NCBI GenBank assembly: GCA_021791335.1
Contig: JAJYWS010000027.1
Coordinates: 1-52,278 of the forward strand
Source: Thermoplasmata archaeon
GTDB lineage: Archaea > Thermoplasmatota > Thermoplasmata > Lutacidiplasmatales > UBA184
Length of the DNA: 52,278 nucleotides
Reading direction: 5' to 3'
This document shows positions 1 to 7,871 of the stretch, one piece after another. Every line of letters starts with the position of its first letter. Within the stretch, counting starts at the first letter, position 1. The notes beneath the pieces were generated by a model, which was not told where the DNA came from, ran no database searches, and saw only the letters and a program-made list of their open reading frames with translations. The position numbers and the translations under genes were made by a program.

Positions 1-2
1 CA

Positions 3-1055
3 TTGAATCCCGACCCCACCGTACCCCCGCGCCGGCGCACCGTGTCCCTGACGGTCCTCGTGGTCGCGGTGGTCCTCGTCGCCGGGGCCGCGGTGGGCTC
101 CACGGCCGTCTACTACGCGCTCCACCCGACAGGCTCCACGAACAGTGGCGGAAACTCGACCACGACGGTGGTCGATGATCTCGGCCGAACCGTCACCGTT
201 CCGCTCCGCCCGACCCGGGTCGTGGTCTTGGGCCCGTCGATCGTCGACTCCCTGGTCCTACTGGGTCTCCGCTCGTCGATCGTGGGGGTCGACTGCTCGA
301 GCGCGGCATTCGGGGGGATCCTGGGGGATTACACCCCCGGCCAGGTGGCCGCATGGAACCTGTCGAGCCGGATGTGCATTACGGCCTATCCGTCCCTCTA
401 CCCGCCGCAGATCCTCAACCTGACCCCCCAGCTCGTCTTGGCGGCGTCGATCGTCTCGGAGAGCACCATGGAAAGCTTCCAGGCCACCTATGGGATTCCG
501 GTCGTCTTCCTCGCCCCGTCCACCATCGGGGGCATCACCTACGACGTCCAGGTCCTCAACACCATCTTTGAGACGGGATCGGTGGGCGCCCACCTGGTCC
601 AGGAGCTCCAACGGACCATCCAGCAAGCGACAGGCTTCGTCACCAACCTGACCGACAACGGCACGGCGCTCCGCTCCGTGTTGCTGACCTACTATGTCGT
701 CCCCAGTGGGGGCTATTCCGGATACTCGACCTTCGGGCCCGGTTCCTTCGGCCAGTCCCTGCTCGACCTGGCCGGCGGGGTGAACATCGCCGGAGGGACC
801 GATCAAGGGCAGTACCCGTCCCTCTCGGGGAGTCAGGTCTTGAGTGCCAACCCCTCCGTGATCGTCGCGGGCTACGGCTTCGGGGTCACCAACTCGAGCT
901 ACTCGGCCGGGCCCGACTGGTCCAGTTTCTCGGCGGTGGTCCACGGGAACGTCTCGTACGTCGACGTGACCTACATGACCGAGGCCGACCCCACGATGGT
1001 GCTCTGGATTCCGACGCTGGCGGCGATCCTCTACCCCGGGATCCCGTTGGCCTAG
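3..1055 (+). CDS. ABC transporter substrate-binding protein (BtuF/FecB-like)
   Basis: This is an extracytoplasmic metal-chelate binding protein that delivers substrate to the FecCD-type permease encoded next. Residues about 14-40 form one hydrophobic segment after a basic N-terminus. No lipobox cysteine follows, so it probably acts as an uncleaved membrane anchor or a non-lipoprotein signal. The mature part opens with the DDLGRTVTVP strand typical of the family, followed by two alpha/beta lobes, and contains several N-x-S/T sequons that suit a secreted archaeal protein. The apparent start is a TTG at the very edge of the window, so the true start may lie upstream. The exact substrate (corrinoid, haem or siderophore) cannot be read from sequence, but the ATPase downstream favours cobalamin. 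Confidence 0.85.
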   Translation: MNPDPTVPPRRRTVSLTVLVVAVVLVAGAAVGSTAVYYALHPTGSTNSGGNSTTTVVDDLGRTVTVPLRPTRVVVLGPSIVDSLVLLGLRSSIVGVDCSSAAFGGILGDYTPGQVAAWNLSSRMCITAYPSLYPPQILNLTPQLVLAASIVSESTMESFQATYGIPVVFLAPSTIGGITYDVQVLNTIFETGSVGAHLVQELQRTIQQATGFVTNLTDNGTALRSVLLTYYVVPSGGYSGYSTFGPGSFGQSLLDLAGGVNIAGGTDQGQYPSLSGSQVLSANPSVIVAGYGFGVTNSSYSAGPDWSSFSAVVHGNVSYVDVTYMTEADPTMVLWIPTLAAILYPGIPLA

Positions 1056-1077
1056 ACCGGAGGATCGTGGCCCGCCG

Positions 1078-2169
1078 ATGGCCCGAACCGGGGGGCTTCG
1101 CGGGTTCCCGCTGAGGTCCCTCACCTACGGTGCTCTCCTCGCCGCGGCCTTCGTCGCCCTGTTCCTGCTGGCCGGCCTCCTCGGTCCGGTGGCTATCGCC
1201 CCCCTGACGGTCTTTCACATCCTAGGCTACGAGGTGACCGGCGGCGCTTTCGGCGGCTCACCCTGCGGGAGCTCGGTCGATCCCGCCCGGTGCGCCACGC
1301 TCGTGCTCATTGTGTGGGAGTCGATCGTGCCGGAGATCCTGCTCGCCTTCCTCGCCGGAGCCCTCCTGGGTGTTTCGGGAGGCCTCCTGCAGGGCGTCTT
1401 CCGCAATCCGCTGGCCGACCCGTACCTGCTGGGAATCTCGACCGGCGCGGCGATCGGGGCGTCCATCCTGTTCGTCTTCGGGGTCGGGTTGGCCCAGGCC
1501 AACCTGACGCTGCCCCTCCTGGCGTTCGTCGGGGCGCTCCTGACCGGCCTGGTCATCCTGCTCGCGGCCCGCAGCGCCCGAAGTTCCATCGAGACGCTGC
1601 TGCTCACGGGGGTGGCCCTCAATGCCTTCCTTTCCGGGGGCCTGGTCTTCACCCTCCTCTACAATCCGATCGGCAACCTCCAGCTCAACTTCTGGCTCCT
1701 GGGCGGGGTCTTCGGGGCCACCTGGAGTCAGGTCGGCCTCCTCTTCGGGGGCCTGCTGGTCGTCGGGGCGCTCGTTGTCCTGCATGGGCGAGCCCTCAAC
1801 CTGCTCCAGCTGGGGGGCGACGTCGCCCAGAGCCTCGGCCTGGACTCCCGTAGGGTGGTCATGCGGTCGATCCTGCTCGCGTCCGTCGCCACCGCCCTGG
1901 CGGTCGCGTTTACGGGCGTGATCGGATTCGTGGGCCTGATCGCCCCCCACATCGCCCGTCGCCTCTTTGGCTACGACTATCGCCGGGTCCTCCCGATCTC
2001 CGCGTTGGTCGGGGCCATCCTCCTCGGCGGGGCGTTCGACCTCTCCTTCGCCATCCTCCCCTCGACGGAGCTTCCGATCGGGGTCCCGATGGCCTTTCTC
2101 GGGGGACCGTTCTTCGTGTACGTGCTGTACCGCTACCGTCAGGGTTCCGGCCCGGGAGCCGGGGCGTGA
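1078..2169 (+). CDS. btuC: FecCD/BtuC-family ABC transporter permease
   Basis: Integral membrane subunit of a cobalamin/iron-chelate importer, 363 aa, the usual length for the family, with about ten hydrophobic helices. The family signature NPLADPYLLGISTGA lies near residues 120-134, and the cytoplasmic coupling segment GFVGLIAPHIAR lies near residue 285. It starts 22 nt after the binding-protein gene. Its TGA stop overlaps the GTG start of the ATPase (GTGA), so the three genes form one operon. Substrate is inferred only from the long-form ATPase partner; a siderophore or haem role is possible. Confidence 0.9.
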   Translation: MARTGGLRGFPLRSLTYGALLAAAFVALFLLAGLLGPVAIAPLTVFHILGYEVTGGAFGGSPCGSSVDPARCATLVLIVWESIVPEILLAFLAGALLGVSGGLLQGVFRNPLADPYLLGISTGAAIGASILFVFGVGLAQANLTLPLLAFVGALLTGLVILLAARSARSSIETLLLTGVALNAFLSGGLVFTLLYNPIGNLQLNFWLLGGVFGATWSQVGLLFGGLLVVGALVVLHGRALNLLQLGGDVAQSLGLDSRRVVMRSILLASVATALAVAFTGVIGFVGLIAPHIARRLFGYDYRRVLPISALVGAILLGGAFDLSFAILPSTELPIGVPMAFLGGPFFVYVLYRYRQGSGPGAGA

Positions 2170-3494
2170 TCCGCCGGGCGGTCCGACTCGAGTTGGACCG
2201 GGTGTCGGCGAGCTACGACGCACGGCCGGCGCTGCATCGGGTCTCCTTCCACGCCGATCCCGGGGAGGTGGTGGCCCTCACCGGGCCGAACGGTTCCGGC
2301 AAGACCACGCTCCTGCGGGCCACCCTGGGCCTCCTTCCACTTCAAGGGGGTCGGATCTCCATCGGGGACCGGTCGACGGACCGACTCACGATCCGAGAGC
2401 GGGCCCGGTGGTTCGGCTGGATGCCCCAGTCGGAACCGATCCGGGAAAACATCCGGGTCCGGCAGTACGTCCTCTACGGCCGCAACCCCTGGATCGGAGC
2501 GTGGGAGTCGGAAGGGGAGGAGGATCACCGGGCCGTGGACCGGGCGCTCGCCGCCGTCGACCTGTCGGTCGCCCCCGAGCGGGGGATCCTCGAGCTGAGC
2601 GGCGGGGAGCGTCAACGCGCCCTCATGGCGCGGGTGCTGGCCTCCGAAGCGCCGTTCCTGCTGCTGGACGAGCCGACCGCGCATCTCGACATCGGCCACC
2701 AGATCGACCTGCTCGAGCGGGTCCGGTCGCTCTGCCACCGGGAGCAGATGGTCGCCCTCGTCGCCCTCCACGATCTCAACCTGGCGGCCCGATTCGCCGA
2801 CCGGATCGTGACGCTCCACCGTGGACGGCTGGTCGCGGACGGCCCGGTCGAGTCGATCCTCTCACCGGAACTGCTCCGTGAGGTCTGGGGGATTGTCGCG
2901 GAGCTCAAACGGGACCCGGCCTCCGGGCTGCCGTACCTCCTGCCGACCCTTCCCGGTCCGGTGACCCGATCGACCGGGTCGTCCTTCGAGGGGGTCGTCC
3001 ATGTCGTCGGGGGGGGCGGCGCGGCCCGGGGGATCCTTCAACGCTTGCACGAGGAGGGTTTCCTCCTCTCGTTGGGGGCCGTCCACCTCTTCGACTCCGA
3101 TTCGGAATTGGCCCGGGACCTCGGGATTCCCGCCGTGGTGGAGACCCCGTTCGCTCCGCTCAGCGATGCGATCCGGCAGCGCCACCGGGAGTTGATCCAA
3201 TCCGCTCGGGCCGTCCTCGTCGCTCCGTTCGCCGTCGGACCGGGCAACCTCGCCAACCTCCAGGATCTCGTCGACACGCTCGGGGCCCGACCGGTGGCGC
3301 TCTACGAACCGGCCGGTCTGCCGTCGCGCGATTTTACGGGGGGGAGGGCCGAATGCCTGCTCCAGGAGCTCCGGCGTCGGGGCGCCGTCGCCCTCACGAC
3401 TCTGGACGAGGTCGTGCGGTGGGTCGACCGGGTCGTCTCCGCGCCGGGGTCGGGCCCACCCTCCGCGGCGTCGGCTCCAGCGGGCGGACCGTGA
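2166..3494 (+). CDS. btuD: ABC transporter ATP-binding protein with extra C-terminal domain (long BtuD type)
   Basis: ATPase of the metal-chelate importer. The N-terminal 245 residues are a complete nucleotide-binding domain: Walker A GPNGSGKTT (40-48), signature LSGGERQRA (near 143) and Walker B LLLDEPTAHLD (near 165). Residues about 262-425 form a second alpha/beta domain starting VVHVVGGGGAARGIL. From memory, haloarchaeal long BtuD proteins carry a similar domain, which favours cobalamin as cargo. The GTG start overlaps the permease stop. The last 20 or so residues are Ala/Gly/Pro-rich and lie antisense to the end of the next gene over 101 nt, so they are probably a non-domain tail. Confidence 0.85.
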   Translation: MIRRAVRLELDRVSASYDARPALHRVSFHADPGEVVALTGPNGSGKTTLLRATLGLLPLQGGRISIGDRSTDRLTIRERARWFGWMPQSEPIRENIRVRQYVLYGRNPWIGAWESEGEEDHRAVDRALAAVDLSVAPERGILELSGGERQRALMARVLASEAPFLLLDEPTAHLDIGHQIDLLERVRSLCHREQMVALVALHDLNLAARFADRIVTLHRGRLVADGPVESILSPELLREVWGIVAELKRDPASGLPYLLPTLPGPVTRSTGSSFEGVVHVVGGGGAARGILQRLHEEGFLLSLGAVHLFDSDSELARDLGIPAVVETPFAPLSDAIRQRHRELIQSARAVLVAPFAVGPGNLANLQDLVDTLGARPVALYEPAGLPSRDFTGGRAECLLQELRRRGAVALTTLDEVVRWVDRVVSAPGSGPPSAASAPAGGP

Positions 3495-4311
3495 GGGGGG
3501 CCGATTGCGGGTCGCTGAACGGGCCGAGCAGGCGGGGCAGCTCCCCCTCCGAAACGAAGAGGAGGCACGGGACTCCGAGTAGGGAGGACTCCTGGGCGGC
3601 GGCCGCCAGGCCGAACCGTCGGACGGGAACGGCCGACACCCGCCGGAGGAGGACGAACGCCTCGAGGCCCTGGGCCCCGACCCACCCGGCTCCGGTCTCG
3701 GCGATCGCCCGGCGTGCCGCCGCCTCGAGCTGAGCCGCGGGCCCGTCCCGGGGAACGGTGCAGACGGTGATGAGCCCCGGGGGGATCTGGACGATGCCCG
3801 AAAGTTCCCGGACCTCGATGACCTCGCCGGTGGCGCCCCCCGCCACCACCCGTCCCTGGGAACCGGCCCCGCCTCCCGGAACGGCCGTCAGCAGGCCGTC
3901 CTGCATGACCAACCGGACCGAGTCCCCGGCCCGCACGCGGGCTCCGGCCAGGGCCCGGGTCGATCGGACGATGGTGAGCTGCCCCAGCCGCTGACTCATG
4001 TCCCGTTCGAGCGCCTCGAGATGCGTATGCAACCAGCCGACCCCATCCACGGTGGGCCGGTAGCACCCCTCCCGGAACTCGGCCAGGTTGCGCCGCGCGA
4101 GGCCGCGGTAGAGATGGGAGATGGCCTGGACGGTGATGCCCATGCTCCGGGCGACATCCTGGAGACGACGCACCGGCTGAGTGGCGCACTCGTACAGGAA
4201 TAGCAGGTCCGAAACCGCCCCGCTGCGCCGGAGCTCTCGCAGGCCAACGGCGACACCGGCCGGCGAGGGGGACCGCGGCGGGACCGGACGGGCGCTTCGA
4301 TTTCGACTCAT
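3394..4311 (-). CDS. Winged-helix transcriptional regulator with C-terminal ligand-binding-like domain
   Basis: The N-terminal part (residues about 28-100) reads as a winged helix: LLFLYECATQPVRRLQDVARSMGITVQAISH is laid out as helix-turn-helix, followed by a wing. A middle beta-rich segment (about 125-180) and an alpha/beta C-terminal region (about 180-275, ending near GVPCLLFVSEGELPRLLGPF) suggest an effector domain. I do not recognise the specific subfamily. It converges on the importer operon and overlaps its last gene by 101 nt through a Pro/Arg-rich tail. It is divergent from the MarR-type gene, with a shared AT-rich box between them. A role in regulating the importer is plausible but is inferred from position only. 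Confidence 0.72.
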   Translation of the reverse strand: MSRNRSARPVPPRSPSPAGVAVGLRELRRSGAVSDLLFLYECATQPVRRLQDVARSMGITVQAISHLYRGLARRNLAEFREGCYRPTVDGVGWLHTHLEALERDMSQRLGQLTIVRSTRALAGARVRAGDSVRLVMQDGLLTAVPGGGAGSQGRVVAGGATGEVIEVRELSGIVQIPPGLITVCTVPRDGPAAQLEAAARRAIAETGAGWVGAQGLEAFVLLRRVSAVPVRRFGLAAAAQESSLLGVPCLLFVSEGELPRLLGPFSDPQSAPLTVRPLEPTPRRVGPTPARRRPGRPTARPRPES

Positions 4312-4350
4312 CGTACGGGGAACCCTAGGACCGGATGGGCGCGGACCGAG

Positions 4351-4363
4351 AAAAACTAATTAG
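4351..4363. promoter_or_regulatory. TATA-like box between two divergent regulators
   Basis: The AT-rich island AAAAACTAATTAG is isolated in GC-rich DNA. Its centre lies about 28 nt before ATG 4386 and about 45 nt before the minus-strand ATG at 4311, so it could drive both genes. It contains the 8-bp palindrome CTAATTAG, which could be an operator for the MarR-type protein itself. Confidence 0.5.
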
Positions 4364-4385
4364 CGATCGGCCCCTGACTCATCCT

Positions 4386-5117
4386 ATGTCGGCTCAGGGC
4401 CTGGAAGCCGACGGCGGTGGCTGGGATCCGGAGGAACTCCTGGTCAAATCGCTCCGTCGCAGCCTGGCGGGCTACTCGGCGCTGCTGCGACGGTCCTGCA
4501 GCCCCTCGGGGCTCCTGCCCACGGAGTTCCGGGTACTCTGGGAAGTCGGGTTCCGAGGCGCCCACCGGGTGACCCCCTTGGCCCGCCAGCTCAACCTGAC
4601 CCTTCCGGTCACTTCGGAGGTCGTCGACCGGCTCGTCCGTCAGGGGCTGCTCACCCGGACACCGGATCCCCAGGATCGCCGGGGGTGGGTGCTGGCCTTG
4701 ACGGACGAGGGCCATCGCCGGGCGGTCGCCTGCCGTGTGGCGATCCATGAAGGCCTCGAGGCGGTGCTCGCTCAGCTTCCGCCGGAGAGCCGGGAGCATC
4801 TGGTCCGAAACCTCCCCGAACTGCCCCGGGCGATCGACCGCGCGTTCGAGCTTCCGGGCGGGGACCCCCTTTTGTCGGAGGAGAGCGACGAGCCGGAACC
4901 CCGATCCGGGGCGATCAGCCGGAGCCCCGGGACGGCTTCGGGCGGCTCGCGGGCTTCTGGAGGGCTCGGAGCCGGTCCCGGATCCGGGCCGCCTCCTCAA
5001 ACTCCAGCCGCTCCGCCGCCAACCGCATCTCCTCCTCGAGGTTCGCGACGACGAGGGGCAGCCGTTCCTTCCAGGCGCGCGCGGAACCGCGCCCGGTCCC
5101 CTCCGGCGTCTCCGTGA
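4386..5117 (+). CDS. MarR-family winged-helix transcriptional regulator
   Basis: Residues about 16-155 are a MarR domain: a dimerisation helix, then TEFRVLWEV, a helix-turn-helix around LARQLNLTLPVTSEVVDRLV, and the wing TRTPDPQDRRGWVLALTDEG with its typical DxRR basic tip. I chose ATG 4386 instead of the ORF-track start at 4335 because the TATA-like box lies at 4351-4363, inside the longer version; the chosen start gives a leaderless mRNA. The final 75 or so residues are low-complexity Ser/Pro/Arg and run antisense to the uvrB 3' end for 203 nt. They are unlikely to be a folded domain. Target genes are unknown. Confidence 0.78.
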   Translation: MSAQGLEADGGGWDPEELLVKSLRRSLAGYSALLRRSCSPSGLLPTEFRVLWEVGFRGAHRVTPLARQLNLTLPVTSEVVDRLVRQGLLTRTPDPQDRRGWVLALTDEGHRRAVACRVAIHEGLEAVLAQLPPESREHLVRNLPELPRAIDRAFELPGGDPLLSEESDEPEPRSGAISRSPGTASGGSRASGGLGAGPGSGPPPQTPAAPPPTASPPRGSRRRGAAVPSRRARNRARSPPASP

Positions 5118-6948
5118 GATCCTCCTCCGAGAGGATCGAGGTGACCTCCTTGCGGATCGACTCCGGCACGATCCCGTGGGCCCGGTTGTATTCAAGCTGG
5201 GCCTCCCGCCGTCGGGTCATCTCGGCCATGGCCCGGGCCATCGAACCGGTCACCCGGTCGGCGTAGAGCACGACGCGGCCGTCCACGTTCCGGCTCGCCC
5301 GCCCGCTCGTCTGGATGAGGGAGCTCTCGCTGCGCAGGTACCCCTCCTTGTCCGCGTCGAGCACCCCGACAAAGCTGACCTCGGGCAGGTCCAGCCCTTC
5401 CCGGAGCAGGTTGATCCCCACCAGGACATCGAACCGGCCGAGCCGCAGGTCCCGGAGGATCTCGATCCGCTGCAGCGTCTCGATGTCGCTGTGGAGGTAG
5501 CGGACCTTGAGCCCCTGCTGGAGCAGGTGCTGGGCCAGTTCCTCGGCCGTCGCCTTGGTGAGGGTCGTCACGAGGGCGCGGTCGCCCCGGGCGATGCAGG
5601 CCCTGAGCTCCCGCAACAGATCGGCGATGTGCCCCTCCAGCGGACGGACCTCGACCGACGGATCCACGAGCCCGGTCGGCCGGATGATCTGCTCCACGAT
5701 CCCCCGGGACATCTTCCGTTCGAACGGACCGGGGGTCGCCGAGACGAAGACCGCCTGGGGGACCCGGGCCAGGAACTCGTCGAACTTGAGCGGCCGGTTG
5801 TCCCGGCAGGACGGGAGCCTCCAGCCGAACTCGACGAGGTTGTCCTTGCGGCTTCGATCCCCCTTGAACATGCCCCCGAGCTGGGGGATCGTCACGTGCG
5901 ACTCGTCGATGAACACCAGGAAATCGGGGGGAAAGAAGTCGAGCAGGGTGTAGGGCGGCTCGCCCGCCGGGCGGCCCGAGAAGTACCGCGAATAGTTCTC
6001 GATGCCGGAGCAGTAGCCGGTCTCCCGGATCATCTCGAGGTCGTAGTCGGTGCGGCCCTGGAGCCGCTGCGCCTCGACGATCTTCTCGTTCGCCTTGAGC
6101 TCGGCGACCCGCGCCTCCTTCTCCCGCTCGATCGCGGCGAGGATCGTCCGCAGCTGCTCGTCAACGGTCAGGAAGTGGGTGGCGGGGAAGATGGAGAGCC
6201 TCGGCAGCTCCTGCCGCTCCTCCCGGGTCACCGGATCGAGCTCGGTCAGGGCCGCGATCCGGTCGCCTTCGAGCCGGATCCGGTGGACCGCCTCCCCGGC
6301 CCCCATCACGTCGATCATCCCACCCCGCACCCGGAACCGCCCCCGCTTGAGTTCCATGTCGTTGCGGGTGTAGCGCATCTTGACCAGCCGCTCCATGAGG
6401 TCGCGCCGACCGATCGGCTCGCCGACCGCGAGCTCGATCACGTTGGCCCGATACTCTTCGGGTGAGCCCAGCCCGTAGATGCAGCTCACCGACGCGACGA
6501 TCAGGACGTCCCGCCGCGTGAGCAGCGCCTGGGTCGCCCGGTGGCGGAGACGGTCGATCTCCTCGTTGACCGAGGCGTCCTTTTCGATGTAGAGGTCGAT
6601 CTGGGGAACGTAGGCCTCGGGCTGGTAGTAGTCGTAGTAGCTCACGAAGTACTCGACCGCGTTGTGGGGGAACAGCGACCGGAATTCGCTCACCAGCTGC
6701 GCGGCCAGGGTCTTGTTCGGGCTGATCACGAGGGTCGGCCGCTGAAGCCGTTGCACCGTGTGGGCCATGGTGAACGTCTTCCCGCTCCCGGTGACGCCGA
6801 GCAGGGTCACGAACTTCTCCCCCCGACCGACCCGGTCGACGATCTCCTGGATCGCCCGGGGCTGGTCGCCCTGGGGCACCATCTCGGTCTCGAGCCGGAA
6901 GCGCCCGGGCAGCTCCCGGACCGCGGGGGACGACACGGCGTCGTTCAT
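4915..6948 (-). CDS. uvrB: UvrABC excinuclease subunit B
   Basis: DNA-damage recognition helicase of nucleotide excision repair, 677 aa, full length. Visible features are Walker A GVTGSGKT, the beta-hairpin region YYDYYQPEAYVP, the DEAD-like IDESH, SATPGPFE, the motif VI region QTSGRASRN, and a C-terminal UVR helix pair (EFEEAARIRDRL) that contacts UvrC. The ORF track begins at 7869, but the UvrB N-terminus begins at ATG 6948 (MNDAVSSPAV), which overlaps the larE stop as ATGA. UvrB is common in mesophilic archaea, presumably from an old bacterial transfer. uvrA and uvrC are not in this window. Confidence 0.95.
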   Translation of the reverse strand: MNDAVSSPAVRELPGRFRLETEMVPQGDQPRAIQEIVDRVGRGEKFVTLLGVTGSGKTFTMAHTVQRLQRPTLVISPNKTLAAQLVSEFRSLFPHNAVEYFVSYYDYYQPEAYVPQIDLYIEKDASVNEEIDRLRHRATQALLTRRDVLIVASVSCIYGLGSPEEYRANVIELAVGEPIGRRDLMERLVKMRYTRNDMELKRGRFRVRGGMIDVMGAGEAVHRIRLEGDRIAALTELDPVTREERQELPRLSIFPATHFLTVDEQLRTILAAIEREKEARVAELKANEKIVEAQRLQGRTDYDLEMIRETGYCSGIENYSRYFSGRPAGEPPYTLLDFFPPDFLVFIDESHVTIPQLGGMFKGDRSRKDNLVEFGWRLPSCRDNRPLKFDEFLARVPQAVFVSATPGPFERKMSRGIVEQIIRPTGLVDPSVEVRPLEGHIADLLRELRACIARGDRALVTTLTKATAEELAQHLLQQGLKVRYLHSDIETLQRIEILRDLRLGRFDVLVGINLLREGLDLPEVSFVGVLDADKEGYLRSESSLIQTSGRASRNVDGRVVLYADRVTGSMARAMAEMTRRREAQLEYNRAHGIVPESIRKEVTSILSEEDLTETPEGTGRGSARAWKERLPLVVANLEEEMRLAAERLEFEEAARIRDRLRALQKPASRPKPSRGSG

Positions 6949-7778
6949 CGCGGGGTCCGACCGCCCCCTCCCCGATACCCCCGGGGGTCGAGGGTCACCG
7001 AGCGGAACCCTTCGGCGGCCACGGCCGCCTCGACGCGCCGGGCGAGCGGCGTCGCATCGAGCCGATGGAGTTCGTCCGGGCCCACCTCGACACGGGCCGA
7101 CTCGTCTTGGACCCGAACGCGGACCTGCCGGAATCCGAGGGCCCGGAGGCTCGCCTCCGCCCGGGCCACCCGGCCCAAGAGATCGACGGTGATCGGCTGG
7201 CCGTGGGTGATCCGGGAGGCGAGGCAGGCGTCGCTGGGGGCGTCCCAGTACGGAAGCCCCCGATGGCGGGCCCAGCGCCGGACCTCGGCCTTGCCGAGGC
7301 CGGCGACGACGAGCGGGTGCCAGAAGCCGGCCGCTTCCATCGCCCGGATCCCCGGCCGGTCGTCGCCGAGGTCGTCCCGGTGGATGCCGTCCAGGTACTG
7401 GCGCGCCCCGGCCCGCTCCCCATGGGCCCGGAGCGCGGCCCCCTCGACCGTCCGGCAGAAGAAGCACCGGTTCGAGGGGTTCGCCCGGTACTCGGCGAGC
7501 TCCAGGGGGTTCGCAGGTACCAGCTCGTGCGGGAGCCCGATCGCCCGGGCGGTCCCGGTGGCCCGCGCGATCTCGGCGTCGGAGACGGCCGGCCCCACCA
7601 CCGTGAACGCGCGGGCCTCCGATCCCAGCGCCTCGAACGCCAGGGCCGCGACCAGCGCCGAGTCGACACCGCCCGACAGGGCGACGACCGCACGGCCTCC
7701 CGCTCGGATCCGATCGACCACCGGCCCGAGGTCCAAAAGCTGGGGGGTTCCCGGGGCCGGTCGTGCGGCGGACGCCAT
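6945..7778 (-). CDS. larE: LarE-type ATP-dependent sulfur transferase (PP-loop)
   Basis: LarE adenylates the carboxylates of a nicotinate-derived dinucleotide and inserts sulfur to make the nickel-pincer cofactor of lactate racemase-like enzymes. The 277-aa product has a PP-loop ALSGGVDSALVA near residue 33 and the family motif PSDACLASRITHG, whose cysteine is the sulfur donor in sacrificial LarE. It also has RCFFC, so three cysteines are present (C-x2-C plus DAC), the pattern described for [4Fe-4S]-dependent LarE. ATG 7778 is the start nearest the conserved N-terminus. It is translationally coupled to uvrB. No larB, larC or larA is visible, so the final target is unclear. Confidence 0.85.
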   Translation of the reverse strand: MASAARPAPGTPQLLDLGPVVDRIRAGGRAVVALSGGVDSALVAALAFEALGSEARAFTVVGPAVSDAEIARATGTARAIGLPHELVPANPLELAEYRANPSNRCFFCRTVEGAALRAHGERAGARQYLDGIHRDDLGDDRPGIRAMEAAGFWHPLVVAGLGKAEVRRWARHRGLPYWDAPSDACLASRITHGQPITVDLLGRVARAEASLRALGFRQVRVRVQDESARVEVGPDELHRLDATPLARRVEAAVAAEGFRSVTLDPRGYRGGGGRTPR

Positions 7779-7871
7779 GGCCTTGGAGGAGCCGCCCGGC
7801 CCCCTTGACCGTTTCGGGCACCGGGCGCAATCTGATAGCCCGGCGCCGGCTCCTTCCGCTCTCCGACACCC

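Noticed and set aside
4335-4385. N-terminal extension of the MarR-type protein
   Set aside because: The TATA-like box lies within it and the family domain starts after it.
4735-6465. 576-aa plus-strand ORF antisense to uvrB
   Set aside because: uvrB motifs on the other strand are complete; this frame is a GC artefact.
4915-6948. uvrB as a recent bacterial transfer or mobile island
   Set aside because: Composition matches its surroundings, there are no integrase or repeats, and UvrB is common in mesophilic archaea.
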